A stretch of 64,000 nt of DNA from Chroococcopsis sp964623815 (GCA_964623815.1 CAZUVR010000019.1:9741-73740), one strand, 5' to 3'; positions 34,488 through 43,068 are shown, numbered from the stretch's first letter. A program made the numbers and translations. Notes: a model not told the origin generated them from the letters alone.

Positions 34488-35447
34488 TTAGAAAGCTTGT
34501 TTGTGACCCAAGTTGAGGAATATACTTTCTAGGTCTTCCCCGACGCTATGAAATTCGCTTACTGGTATCCCCCCTAAGATAAGCGATCGCAATAAACCAC
34601 TGCTCTCCTCTACAGTACCGGAGAACTGAACTTTAAGTCCGTTTTTGTCGGGTAAAGGTTCCCATTCCTCTACAGATGAAAATTGTTTTAATTTACTTTC
34701 TAAATCCGCCACATCCCCTAGAGTGGTGATGAGGAGATATTGACGGGCGAGGCGTTGATATAAATCCTGTAAAGAACTACTTTCTACCAAACAACCTAAC
34801 TCCATAATGCCTACCGAGGTACAGAGTTGGGCTAAATCGCTGAGGACGTGAGAAGAAATGAGTACAGTCATGCCAGCAGATTGTAACACCCCTATGATCT
34901 CACGAAATTGGTGGCGGGCGATCGGATCTAATCCCGATACAGGTTCGTCCAATAGCAAAACGATAGGCTCGTGGATGATAGTGCGGGCTAAACTGAGACG
35001 TTGTTTCATCCCTCGGGATAGGGTGGCGATTAAGCTATTACGTTTACTGGTTAATTGCACCAACTCCAGTACTTCCGAGACGCGCCGCCTTCTGTGACTC
35101 GAGTGTAAACCGTAAAGACGGGCGAAATAATCGAGATAGTCTTGAACGGTTAAATCATCATACATGGGAAAATCATCCGGGAGATAACCGAGACGTTGCT
35201 TTAAACGAAGATTGCTGTCATCCCGGAGTAGTCTCTCGCCGTGAATGTAGATTTCTCCTGTAGTCGGCTCCTCTGCCGCCGCGAGCATTTTAATCAGGGT
35301 AGTCTTACCCGCGCCGTTGGGGCCGATTAACCCGTATACCTCTCCCGGATATACTTGTAATTCTACCGAGTTCACCGCTAGATAGCGATCGAACTGCTTA
35401 CTCAAGCCATAGGTGGCTATGGCTGGATTTTGACTCATCGCTTTCAT
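34488..35447 (-). CDS. ABC transporter ATP-binding protein (CcmA/NatA-type exporter ATPase)
   Basis: This 319-residue ATPase powers an ABC transporter, probably an exporter of the CcmA/DRA family. Walker A is GPNGAGKTTLIKML (about 42-55), the signature region LSRGMKQRLSLARTI is near 144, and Walker B is IVLLLDEPVSGLD. The H-loop lies in VLISSHVLSDL. The C-terminal 90 residues form an extra domain typical of exporters with a separate membrane subunit. No permease gene is next to it in this window. An alternative ATG at 35438 is possible. Confidence 0.88.
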   Translation of the reverse strand: MKAMSQNPAIATYGLSKQFDRYLAVNSVELQVYPGEVYGLIGPNGAGKTTLIKMLAAAEEPTTGEIYIHGERLLRDDSNLRLKQRLGYLPDDFPMYDDLTVQDYLDYFARLYGLHSSHRRRRVSEVLELVQLTSKRNSLIATLSRGMKQRLSLARTIIHEPIVLLLDEPVSGLDPIARHQFREIIGVLQSAGMTVLISSHVLSDLAQLCTSVGIMELGCLVESSSLQDLYQRLARQYLLITTLGDVADLESKLKQFSSVEEWEPLPDKNGLKVQFSGTVEESSGLLRSLILGGIPVSEFHSVGEDLESIFLNLGHKQAF

Positions 35448-35513
35448 ATTCTCTGACCGATCCGGAGACTTTTTTTTAGTCTAGACTAGGAAGAGAGAGA
35501 CGACAAAAACCCC

Positions 35514-36362
35514 ATGACTACCTTTGCAGCCAAAACGATCAACGTTCGCGGTGTAGACCACTATTATGAATGGATAGGTGAATCTCCATCCTCATCGAAC
35601 AAACCGGTAATGGTATTCATACACGGTTGGGGGGGTTCAGCCCGCTACTGGCAGGATACAGCAGTGGCTCTGAGCGATCGATTTAACTGTTTACTATACG
35701 ATATGAGAGGTTTCGGACGTTCCAAGCTACCCCCATCCCCTACAGAATTAAGCTACGAATTAGAAGATTACGCCGAAGACTTGGCCCACTTTTTAGATAT
35801 TTTAAAATTAGATAAAATTTATCTTCACGCCCATTCTATGGGGGCATCCGTCGGCGCTTTTTTTCTGACCATGTATCCTGAGAGAGTACACAAAGCCATA
35901 CTCACTTGTAACGGGATTTTTGAATACGATGAGAAAGCTTTTAACGCCTTTCACAAATTCGGTAAATATGTCGTGCAGTTCCGTTATCGTTGGTTTTTAA
36001 GCGTACCCTGGTCAGATAGGCTATTTATGGCTCGGTTTTTGCACCGCCCGATCGCCTCGAAGCAAAGGCGTATGTTCCTTGAGGATTTTATCTTGGCTGA
36101 CTATTCAGCCGCTTTAGGCACTATTTACACATCGGTAAGTAAAAAGGCTGTGGAAGTCATGCCCCAAAAATTCGCATCTATTAGCGTTCCTACTCTGCTC
36201 ATCTCGGGAGAGAAAGATATTATCATTCCGGCTAAAATGGGTAAACAAGCCGCCGAACTAAACCCCTCAATAGAATATGTGGAAATGGCTAAAACCGCTC
36301 ACTTTCCGATGCTAGAAGATCCGGAGAGCTATTTAAAAATAGTTGGGGATTTTTTATCTTAA
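35514..36362 (+). CDS. Alpha/beta-fold hydrolase
   Basis: This 282-residue serine hydrolase has the oxyanion-hole HGWGGSARYWQD near residue 38 and the nucleophile elbow HAHSMGASVGAFF around residue 107. The acid is in SGEKDIIIP and the catalytic His is in MAKTAHFPMLEDPE. The substrate (ester, lipid, epoxide or peptide) cannot be named. There is no signal peptide. It is divergent from the ABC ATPase, 66 nt away, and starts with MTTFAAKTI. Confidence 0.85.
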   Translation: MTTFAAKTINVRGVDHYYEWIGESPSSSNKPVMVFIHGWGGSARYWQDTAVALSDRFNCLLYDMRGFGRSKLPPSPTELSYELEDYAEDLAHFLDILKLDKIYLHAHSMGASVGAFFLTMYPERVHKAILTCNGIFEYDEKAFNAFHKFGKYVVQFRYRWFLSVPWSDRLFMARFLHRPIASKQRRMFLEDFILADYSAALGTIYTSVSKKAVEVMPQKFASISVPTLLISGEKDIIIPAKMGKQAAELNPSIEYVEMAKTAHFPMLEDPESYLKIVGDFLS

Positions 36363-36494
36363 CGGTCCCGCCGGCTGGGCGTAATCGCGGAGTGGTAGAC
36401 CGATAGGGGTACCATAAACGTACAAGTTTGCATAACCGAGGACATTAGTTGCCGCTTGTAGCTAAATTTATAAATGACTTGGAATTGCTGTATG

Positions 36495-36525
36495 ATTTTA
36501 CCCGGAACTAGGTTCGGGATAAAAT
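36495..36525 (+). promoter_or_regulatory. Inverted repeat upstream of the FkbM-like gene
   Basis: ATTTTACCCGGAAC (36495-36508) and GTTCGGGATAAAAT (36512-36525) match as inverted repeats in 12 of 14 positions around a 3-nt centre. It lies just upstream of the promoter at 36530 and could be an operator or a terminator stem. No T-run is attached. Confidence 0.35.
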
Positions 36526-36529
36526 TCGC

Positions 36530-36558
36530 TTGTTAGGGTGACTGATTACGTTTATAAT
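36530..36558 (+). promoter_or_regulatory. Sigma-70-type promoter of the FkbM-like gene
   Basis: TTGTTA (36530-36535) and TATAAT (36553-36558) are separated by 17 nt. The ATG at 36590 is 31 nt downstream of the -10 box. Confidence 0.55.
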
Positions 36559-36589
36559 TTAAAAAATTTAGGACCCGCTCTCCAAAAAT

Positions 36590-37411
36590 ATGAAACAGGC
36601 AATTCTTGCTACCCCTTTTGCGCAGATAATCATGGCAGTTCGCGATAAAACTAATATTATGAAAGCCGCCATCGGCAAATCCGAAACTTTAGGAACTCTT
36701 ATTAATGACGAACTATCTACTTTTTTAGTAACCAACTTATGCGATGCCAATAAAACTTTTATAGATGTGGGTGCCCATATTGGTTCGATCATATCGGCAG
36801 TGCATAAACATAATAAAAGTATCAAAATTATCGCCGTAGAAGCTATCCCGGAGAAAGCTAAAAAACTACGGGAAACATTCCCCTACGCCCAGATACATCA
36901 ATGCGCCGTCGGAGATCAAGAAGGGGAGGTGGAGTTTTACATAAATACGAGACAATCCGGGTTTAGCTCGCTGAAAAAAGTTAATAATAATGGCTCACAA
37001 GACTTTTCAGCTGAGATCAGAGTGCCGATCACCCTCCTGGATAAACTCGTCTCCGTCGATAATATCGATGTAATCAAGATCGACGTGGAGGGTTTCGAGT
37101 TAGAAGTTTTATCCGGTAGTAAAAGAATTATCGATAACAACCGTCCGGTTATAATGTTTGAAAGTTCTATTGGTTCAGAAAGTGATTGGGTAAGCCGAAG
37201 AAAACAAATTTGGTCTTTATTAACCGAACATCAATATGAATTGTCCATACCTAATAGAGTGGCCCACGATTGTCCTAAATTAAGTTTAGACACGTTTATA
37301 GAATCTCATTATTACCCCAGGATAACGACTAACTATTTCGCCATACCGAGCGAAAGAAGAATAGAAATTAGAGATAAAGCCAGAAAAATACAGAATATTA
37401 ATGTTGGCTAA
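36590..37411 (+). CDS. FkbM family methyltransferase
   Basis: This 273-residue SAM-dependent methyltransferase belongs to the FkbM group, which O-methylates sugars or secondary metabolites. The SAM-binding motif is FIDVGAHIGSI near residue 58, followed by IIAVEAIPEKAKKL and the acidic strand IDVIKIDVEGFELEVLSG near 160. A C-terminal tail of about 90 residues is more variable. The substrate may be a surface polysaccharide given the rfb and WcaJ-like genes nearby, but that is inference. Confidence 0.85.
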   Translation: MKQAILATPFAQIIMAVRDKTNIMKAAIGKSETLGTLINDELSTFLVTNLCDANKTFIDVGAHIGSIISAVHKHNKSIKIIAVEAIPEKAKKLRETFPYAQIHQCAVGDQEGEVEFYINTRQSGFSSLKKVNNNGSQDFSAEIRVPITLLDKLVSVDNIDVIKIDVEGFELEVLSGSKRIIDNNRPVIMFESSIGSESDWVSRRKQIWSLLTEHQYELSIPNRVAHDCPKLSLDTFIESHYYPRITTNYFAIPSERRIEIRDKARKIQNINVG

Positions 37412-37656
37412 TGGGATAACTTTAATCCCCCTCATAAATAATCACTACTATTTACCAGACAGGTATAATGATAAATCAAACGAAAACTAGAGGGATAATT
37501 AATTATTAATTATTAAGTGGTAGAGGACGGGAAACGAGAAATCTAATTCCTAAGAATAACCAATTTAATCGGTTAAAATATAAAATAATGTTAAAAATTT
37601 GAAGCTATGAGCTAATTTTTTGTAAAATCTTCAGTGTACAAATAGGAAAAGTAACT

Positions 37657-37989
37657 ATGGGTTGGTTAAAAAGAATCTTCGGAATGGAAAAACCCGCAAA
37701 CGCAGTTCAAGCGGTTAAAGGTCAAAGCAACGACACCAGCATCCCCGCCGAGAGAGTGGGTTTAAACGGGGAGTACGATGATAGCGGATTGGCGAAAAGA
37801 GTCGTTCTCGCTTTCGACAACGAAGCCGACTTGGCCGACGAAGAAAGACTCTGGGTGGCTCAAACCGGTAGCACCGTGGTTTTAAAAGGTACCGTCTCGG
37901 ATCAAGCTACCTTAAATAAGATGATCTCCGTCGCCAACGGTGTTAACGGTGCATCCAACGTGGATGCCAGTCAGGTGACGATCGGTTAA
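37657..37989 (+). CDS. BON-domain protein
   Basis: This 110-residue protein has one BON domain in the C-terminal half, with the signature TVVLKGTVSDQATLNKMISVANGV then ASNVDASQVTIG. BON domains bind phospholipids or membranes. The N-terminus MGWLKRIFGMEKP has an amphipathic rather than a Sec-type look. A polar linker separates the two parts. The role in cyanobacteria is not known to me. A perfect 10-bp terminator stem follows. Confidence 0.82.
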   Translation: MGWLKRIFGMEKPANAVQAVKGQSNDTSIPAERVGLNGEYDDSGLAKRVVLAFDNEADLADEERLWVAQTGSTVVLKGTVSDQATLNKMISVANGVNGASNVDASQVTIG

Positions 37990-38013
37990 CTAAAAATAAT
38001 TATTCTCCCTGTT

Positions 38014-38035
38014 TCCACGAACCCAGGTTCGTGGA
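38014..38035 (+). terminator. Terminator of the BON-domain gene
   Basis: TCCACGAACC (38014-38023) and GGTTCGTGGA (38026-38035) form a perfect 10-bp palindrome, followed by a T-rich tail (GATATGATTTTT). Confidence 0.65.
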
Positions 38036-38179
38036 GATATGATTTTTATCAGGCTACTCTGCAGGGCAAACTCATCTAAGTTTTGTTACGTCAAATTGAA
38101 AAAAGCCTGACAATATGTATTAAAGGGTCTAGAGCCTTTCTAGGCAAACAATTATATTATATGGAGAGAAAAACAAATC

Positions 38180-38288
38180 GGCTCTCTTGGACTTATGGTG
38201 TAAAACGTCTATTAAAATACTAAAGACAGAAAAACAAGGAATGGATTTTCATTTAGATAGACTTTTAAATTTACCCACTTTAACGGTA
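38180..38288 (+). pseudogene. Remnant of an ISL3-type insertion sequence left end
   Basis: The sequence from 38180 starts with GGCTCTCTTGGACTTATG, which looks like an insertion-sequence terminal repeat. 60 nt later ATG at 38241, with AAGGA before it, opens MDFHLDRLLNLPTLTV. This matches the N-terminus I recall for ISL3-family transposases of cyanobacteria. After 16 residues the similarity stops and no transposase body follows, so this would be a truncated relic. The right end and target duplication were not found. Family assignment rests on memory only. Confidence 0.42.
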
Positions 38289-38553
38289 AGACTGAGATAT
38301 TTTTGTCATGTATTTTTTATCCAAAAATATACATCAATTACTCATATTTTATCTTTTCAGCCCGTTCATGATTTTAGACCATTCCAATAAACTAGATTTA
38401 GATGTTACAAACCATTTCAGCCTCATCAAATGCTTTTGTAATTACAGCACACAGCGATTAGATGCTTTTACCCTGGGCTACTTTGCCGGCAAGCGAGGAT
38501 TAGCTCGGCGGGTTCATTTAGACTAAATCCGTTTATAAAACCCTGCCTTACAC

Positions 38554-38597
38554 GATCGGGAATAGGGAGTCAGTAATTAATTCGATTCCCTATTCCC
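38554..38597. repeat. Heptamer-type inverted repeat
   Basis: GGGAATAGGGA and TCCCTATTCCC flank an AT-rich loop before sppA. The units resemble the GGGAATC/GGGAGTC heptamers of other gaps. Confidence 0.5.
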
Positions 38598-38646
38598 AGC
38601 GTAATATGAATAGACTAGAGAAAGGAAATAATTAGAACATCTTAAA

Positions 38647-39468
38647 ATGATCTGGCCATTCAAACCGAACACAAAGAAACAAATAGCGAGAATAGAGATC
38701 ACGGGTGCTATCGGTGCAGATACCCGGAAACGAGTTTTAAAAGCGCTTAATACGGTTAAAGAGAAAAAATACCCCGCCCTACTCTTAAGAATCGATTCTC
38801 CTGGGGGTACGGTAGGAGACTCTCAGGAAATATACGAAGCCCTGAAACGATTACAAGAGAAAGTGAAAATCGTTGCCAGCTTCGGCAATATCTCCGCCTC
38901 CGGTGGTGTTTATATCGGTATGGGGGCGAATCATATCGTCGCCAATCCCGGCACAATTACCGGTAGTATCGGAGTAATTCTCAGGGGCAATAATATCGAA
39001 AGACTATTAGATAAAATCGGGGTGTCTTTTAAAGTGATTAAATCGGGGCCCTATAAAGATATTCTATCCTTCGATCGTCAGTTAACGCCTGAAGAAGAGA
39101 CAATCTTACAAGATTTGATCGACACCAGTTATAATCAGTTCGTCTCCACCGTAGCTGAGGGGCGCAAGTTATCGGTAGAAGCAGTGAAAAATTTCGCCGA
39201 TGGCAGGATCTTCACCGGTCAACAGGCATTAGAATTAGGGGTGGTCGATCGATTGGGCACAGAAGAAGATGCACGACGTTGGACAGCCGAATTAGTTGGA
39301 TTAGACCCAGAAAAAACCCAGTGTCAAACGATAGAAGAACCTAAACCCTTCATTAATCGTATCTTGGGCAACCGGAGTCAAGTGCCGCCCGAGTTAAAGA
39401 GTTCGATCGACTGGCTTGATTTTGAATTGAAAACCAACGGTCAACTCTTGTGGCTGTATCGCGGCTAA
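38647..39468 (+). CDS. sppA: Signal peptide peptidase SppA, short form
   Basis: This 273-residue peptidase of family S49 degrades remnant signal peptides. The catalytic Ser is in GNISASGGVYIGMG near residue 85, and the general-base Lys is in SGPYKDILSF near 137. The LRIDSPGGTVGDS loop shows the S49 fold. The length fits the single-domain form rather than the 67-kDa E. coli form. Membrane segments are weak at the N-terminus, so attachment is uncertain. It ends before a bidirectional terminator shared with the kinase gene. Confidence 0.9.
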   Translation: MIWPFKPNTKKQIARIEITGAIGADTRKRVLKALNTVKEKKYPALLLRIDSPGGTVGDSQEIYEALKRLQEKVKIVASFGNISASGGVYIGMGANHIVANPGTITGSIGVILRGNNIERLLDKIGVSFKVIKSGPYKDILSFDRQLTPEEETILQDLIDTSYNQFVSTVAEGRKLSVEAVKNFADGRIFTGQQALELGVVDRLGTEEDARRWTAELVGLDPEKTQCQTIEEPKPFINRILGNRSQVPPELKSSIDWLDFELKTNGQLLWLYRG

Positions 39469-39476
39469 ACCTTTCG

Positions 39477-39498
39477 TCTTCCTCTTTTAAGAGGAAGA
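39477..39498. terminator. Bidirectional terminator between sppA and the kinase gene
   Basis: TCTTCCTCTT (39477-39486) and AAGAGGAAGA (39489-39498) are perfectly complementary. The stem lies exactly between the convergent stop codons. Confidence 0.6.
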
Positions 39499-41307
39499 TT
39501 ACCATTTTCTGCCGTAAACCTTAATAGTTTTAACCTCGGAAATTTTTAACCGTGAACCTTCTCTCTGTAGAGTATAGCGCACCAACTTGGTTTTATTTCT
39601 AGAGCTATCATCTTCTATCGAGCCATCCGGACGATGTAAAATCGCTTCTTCCACTGTCACCACATCGATAACCGCCCAGTCATTTTCCCCAGTGAAATTC
39701 TTCACTTCACTAATTTTTTGTATCCCGAAAGTATAGTAAGAACCTTTATCCATTAATCGGGTGAGAAAACTTTTTTGCTTTTCATTACCACTGATGATAG
39801 ATTGATAAGCTTCCCCCGTGAGAAATCTTTCCCCTAAATGTGTTTTATAGGTAGGTCCGAATATTTTTCTTTTCGCCGCTAACCATCTCTCGATCAAATC
39901 AACCGCTTCCGTTTCATTGATGAGAGATTGATTCGTTTCCTTATCTGGATCTGGTGATGGGGTGATTTCTAATTCGGGGCTTGGAGAGGGAGACTCTTCT
40001 GGCTCTGGTGATGGGGTGGTTGGTAATTGAGGAGAGGGGGGAAGTGTCGGTAAAGGTCGAGAATTTCCCAGATTATGCTTAATGGTAACATCGCTAAAAC
40101 TTTTTTCTAACTCTTGTTTAAAAGCAGAGGCAGATTCATACTGATTAAATGAAGCTACTTGAACGCTATTGCCGATTATAAAAGCATCCCGACAAAAATT
40201 ATTTTTAATCTTATTAAGATTGATATTATTACTAACTATAACGCTGTAAAATATCGATGATAAATATATATCACCGCATACATTTTTAGGGAAAGTGTAA
40301 TTAGAAGTATTAACCGGTTTATCCTTATGGAAAATTTTATCGCCCCAATTCCAACCGAACCAACCCATAGAAGCTAAGATCGTTCCGCCGATAACGATAC
40401 CCCAATTGGGAGGTTTTCCGGAGGGGTAATTATTTTTACTGGGTGCGACGTTGACCGTTTGAATATTAGTAACGACTTGAGTGGGGGGAGATTGAAGGGC
40501 CGATAACATCTGTGCGGCGGTAAGATAACGATCGTCCGGTTTAGATTTAATCGCTTTATCTAAAACTTCTTCCAGGATAGGATCTTTGATATTTAATGCG
40601 TCGCGCCAGATAAATTCCCCCGTCGAGGGAGAAGTTTCTAAATCCCCTGGTGCTTTGCCAGTGAGTAAATAAATAGCCGTTAATCCGAGGGCGTAGGTAT
40701 CGGAGGCGAATAAGGGACGGCCGATCGATTGTTCTGGTGGCATGAAGCCAGGTGTACCGATTACGATAGATTTAGCCGATTGTGATGGTGATGATAGTTG
40801 GGTAGTTAGGGATTCTTTCACCGAGCCGAAATCGATCAATACCGGTAGATTATCCCGATTTCGTAGGATGATATTCTCGGGTTTAATATCTCGATGGATA
40901 ATTTTCTGAGAGTGAACGTATTCGAGAACTTGCAGGAGAGATAGGAGAATTTCCTTTACCTGCGGGGCTGGCATCAATCCTTTATTAGCTACAAAATCAG
41001 CGAGATTTTCCCCCTCTATATATTCCTGTACTAGATAAAATTGATTGTTTTCCTCAAAATAAGCGTACAGTCTCGGGATTTGGTCTTGATTGTGTCCCAA
41101 GTCCTCTAAAATAGCCGCTTCTCTCTGGAAGCGTTCTTTAACTATTTGATAGACTCCTTGATTGATTCCTTGAGGTTGGAGTTGTTTGATCACGCAATAG
41201 CGTTTAGATGGTAAATCCAAATCTTGAGCTAGAAAGGCGTAACCGAAGCCACCATTACCTATTTTCTTGATGATTTTATAACGATGTTTAAGAATTACGC
41301 CTGTCAT
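39499..41307 (-). CDS. Membrane Ser/Thr protein kinase with C-terminal IMS (ARC6-like) domain
   Basis: This 602-residue Hanks-type kinase has IGNGGFGYAFLAQD near residue 16, Lys41, the catalytic HRDIKPEN with Asp140 and the DFG at 159-161. All conserved residues are present, so it should be active. One membrane segment lies at about 302-320. A Ser/Pro-rich linker (408-455) follows, then a C-terminal IMS-type domain (about 468-600, ERWLAAKRKIFGPTYK). This domain is found in the division protein ARC6/Ftn2. The extracytoplasmic side of IMS here is inferred from topology. Its target is unknown. The next gene upstream is a coiled-coil protein 45 nt away on the same strand. Confidence 0.9.
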   Translation of the reverse strand: MTGVILKHRYKIIKKIGNGGFGYAFLAQDLDLPSKRYCVIKQLQPQGINQGVYQIVKERFQREAAILEDLGHNQDQIPRLYAYFEENNQFYLVQEYIEGENLADFVANKGLMPAPQVKEILLSLLQVLEYVHSQKIIHRDIKPENIILRNRDNLPVLIDFGSVKESLTTQLSSPSQSAKSIVIGTPGFMPPEQSIGRPLFASDTYALGLTAIYLLTGKAPGDLETSPSTGEFIWRDALNIKDPILEEVLDKAIKSKPDDRYLTAAQMLSALQSPPTQVVTNIQTVNVAPSKNNYPSGKPPNWGIVIGGTILASMGWFGWNWGDKIFHKDKPVNTSNYTFPKNVCGDIYLSSIFYSVIVSNNINLNKIKNNFCRDAFIIGNSVQVASFNQYESASAFKQELEKSFSDVTIKHNLGNSRPLPTLPPSPQLPTTPSPEPEESPSPSPELEITPSPDPDKETNQSLINETEAVDLIERWLAAKRKIFGPTYKTHLGERFLTGEAYQSIISGNEKQKSFLTRLMDKGSYYTFGIQKISEVKNFTGENDWAVIDVVTVEEAILHRPDGSIEDDSSRNKTKLVRYTLQREGSRLKISEVKTIKVYGRKW

Positions 41308-41352
41308 AACGATCGCTTTGATGAAACAATTGCTTTCCTCTTGCTCTTGATG

Positions 41353-41952
41353 CTAATCCCTGGGGGGTAACTTGGCTAGTAATTCGGCTATTTGCGCTTG
41401 TAGTTGAGCGTGTCTCTCGTCCATTAGAGCCTGTCTAGCCAGAATTTCAGCCTGTCGGGCTTCGTTTTGAGCCTGTAATTCGGCTTGTCTAGCTAGAATT
41501 TCAGTCTGTCGGGCTTCATTTTGAGCCTGTAATTCGGCCTGTCGAGCCAGAATTTCAGCCTGTCGGGCTTCATTTTGAGCCTGTAATTCGGCCTGTCGAG
41601 CCTGTAATTCGGCCTGCCGGGCTTCGAGTTCTGCTCGTCGGGCTTGTGCTTGTGCTTCTATCTCCGCCCATCTTTCTTCTACTCTAGACCATCTTGCTTC
41701 GTTGGCCGCCTGCCTATCTTCTATTTGACTTTGTTTTTGTTGCAGGATCGCTAATTGATTATAATAGTCAGCCTGCACCTGAAAGAAGCTGGATTGCGCC
41801 GAGGATATACTTTGTGAGTAACGATACATTTGTTCGATAAAATTTCGTATCAGCTTTTTATCCTCGGCTACAGAGTTGGATAAAGCTTCTATCGCTTTAG
41901 CGTTGGAAGCGATTAAACGTTCTAGTTCTTCACTACTCATGCCCTTAACCAT
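41353..41952 (-). CDS. Coiled-coil protein with 18-residue Ala/Gln/Glu/Arg repeats
   Basis: This protein of about 199 residues is nearly all helical. Residues 90-185 consist of 7- and 18-residue units such as AELQAQNEARQAEILARQ, rich in Ala, Gln, Glu and Arg. They form a long coiled coil. A heptad-rich segment with aromatic residues precedes them (MYRYSQSISSAQSSFFQVQ). The ATG at 41952 is used. ATG at 41940 is possible, and a TTG at 41961 is not preferred. At the DNA level, 54-nt repeats lie at 41442-41603. It is probably cotranscribed with the kinase. Confidence 0.65.
   Translation of the reverse strand: MVKGMSSEELERLIASNAKAIEALSNSVAEDKKLIRNFIEQMYRYSQSISSAQSSFFQVQADYYNQLAILQQKQSQIEDRQAANEARWSRVEERWAEIEAQAQARRAELEARQAELQARQAELQAQNEARQAEILARQAELQAQNEARQTEILARQAELQAQNEARQAEILARQALMDERHAQLQAQIAELLAKLPPRD
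41442..41603 (-). repeat. Three 54-nt tandem repeats in the coiled-coil gene
   Basis: GAATTTCAG recurs at 41442, 41496 and 41550, exactly 54 nt apart, with near-identical sequence between. Each copy encodes one 18-residue unit. Such arrays can vary in copy number by slippage. Confidence 0.8.
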
Positions 41953-42114
41953 CCTTGCCAAAAAATAATGTAGTTCCCTATGACACGATCGCTATCAATT
42001 GTTTTAATTATAATTTGCGGGAAAATTATTAATTTGTCTGAATTAAATTTACTCGGCTTTAGGAATTAATATTAACCTAAGCAAGAAATCGTAGATCAAT
42101 TTGTAAACTATATC

Positions 42115-42120
42115 GGAGGA
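42115..42120 (+). promoter_or_regulatory. aroH: Ribosome-binding site deciding the GTG start of aroH
   Basis: GGAGGA at 42115-42120 lies 8 nt before the GTG at 42129, supporting this non-ATG start (MDWRVRAIRGA). Confidence 0.7.
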
Positions 42121-42128
42121 TAAACATC

Positions 42129-42521
42129 GTGGACTGGAGAGTTAGGGCGATTCGAGGAGCGACTACGGTAGAAGACAATTCTATAGAAGCGATACAGGAG
42201 GCGACTACGGAATTACTCGACGCGATCGAAAGCCATAACCGACTAGACCCGGAAGAAGTGGTCAGCGTTATCTTCACAGCCACTAAAGATATTACCGCTA
42301 TTTTCCCCGCCGCGATCGCCCGGCAGCGCCCACACTGGGAAAACGTGCCCCTGCTCGATGTACAACAAATGCACGTAGATGGCAGTTTAACTAAGTGTAT
42401 TCGAGTCATCCTGCACGTCAATACCCCTAAGCCACAACGAGAGATGCGCCATGTCTACCTGCGCCGCGCTCAGAACCTCCGACCGGATTTAAACTATAAT
42501 CCCTTGAAAATTAGCCTTTAG
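42129..42521 (+). CDS. aroH: Chorismate mutase, AroH class
   Basis: This 130-residue enzyme rearranges chorismate to prephenate for Phe and Tyr synthesis. It is the small trimeric monofunctional AroH type. Visible markers are RVRAIRGATTVEDNS at the start, a TKDITAIFPA loop with the catalytic Arg region, PLLDVQQMHVDGSL, and CIRVILHVNTPK. The start is GTG with a good ribosome-binding site. Its stop overlaps the stop of the convergent SRPBCC gene by 4 nt. Confidence 0.93.
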   Translation: MDWRVRAIRGATTVEDNSIEAIQEATTELLDAIESHNRLDPEEVVSVIFTATKDITAIFPAAIARQRPHWENVPLLDVQQMHVDGSLTKCIRVILHVNTPKPQREMRHVYLRRAQNLRPDLNYNPLKISL

Positions 42522-42913
42522 GAGGTTTTTGGGGTTTTGGTGGCGAGATATAAGCGTAAGCGCAATAAACTGAGGGTATGACCCAGATTTAGAGGTAGGA
42601 GGGATATGCCTTCTAAACGCGATTGTAACCAACCATCGCCCCAAGACCATTCGTGATAACCGTCGATGCCCTGACTCAGAAGTAAGCAGATATGGCGATC
42701 GCTGATTTCGCTCACCCGATGTTCTACAGGAATCGGGCCCGTCCAGGTGGTAAATTTCAAGCCGGATTCTAGTTTATCCGGGCCGCCGGGGAGAAGAATT
42801 TGCGGTATGAGCCACTGACGTAACTGCGCCGTATTCAGGAGACTATCGGCGATCGTATCAGCTTTAGCGTTTACTTCGATGCGTAGATGACTTTCTTGAA
42901 AATTGCCAAACAT
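42518..42913 (-). CDS. SRPBCC (START/PYR-like) family protein
   Basis: This protein of about 131 residues has the compact START-like fold of the SRPBCC group. The pattern is IEVNAKADTIADSLLNTAQLRQWLIPQ, then FTTWTGPIPVEHRVSEI, and a C-terminal helix LLPLNLGHTLSLLRLRLYLA. A ligand is not known. The ATG at 42913 is preferred over an in-frame TTG at 42925. Its 3' end overlaps aroH by 4 nt on the opposite strand. Confidence 0.78.
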   Translation of the reverse strand: MFGNFQESHLRIEVNAKADTIADSLLNTAQLRQWLIPQILLPGGPDKLESGLKFTTWTGPIPVEHRVSEISDRHICLLLSQGIDGYHEWSWGDGWLQSRLEGISLLPLNLGHTLSLLRLRLYLATKTPKTS

Positions 42914-43068
42914 TTGATCCGCCAATCAGAAGGAGTTCTGCTTAAATTTTTGCTAAATTTTGTTAACTTAGATTATAGGATGTCCAAAAAAGTGAAGAAA
43001 TATAACGCCACTTTTTAGAGAGAATTCCCTCGGTACGATCGATTTTACCCCTAAGCAACACTATTATT

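Larger units (their letters stand above)
38036..38646. other. Intergenic region with a degenerate insertion-sequence end
   Basis: This 0.6 kb interval holds no clear intact gene. Its centre contains a short transposase-like start (see 38180-38288), and 38554-38597 holds a hairpin of heptamer-like repeats. A further open frame of 72 codons (38308-38526) shows no recognised domain and is not called. Confidence 0.5.

Noticed and set aside
36363..36589. Possible small RNA gene in the gap before the FkbM gene, suggested by the inverted repeat
   Set aside because: Only one imperfect hairpin and a promoter for the next gene are visible; nothing else supports an RNA gene.
38308..38526. 72-codon frame ending in LGYFAGKRGLARRVHLD, between the IS-like start and sppA
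   Set aside because: No recognised domain and no good ribosome-binding site; base use looks intergenic. I kept the region as a described gap only.
41442..41603. 54-nt repeats as a CRISPR array
   Set aside because: The repeats are contiguous, in frame and encode an 18-residue coiled coil, with no spacers.
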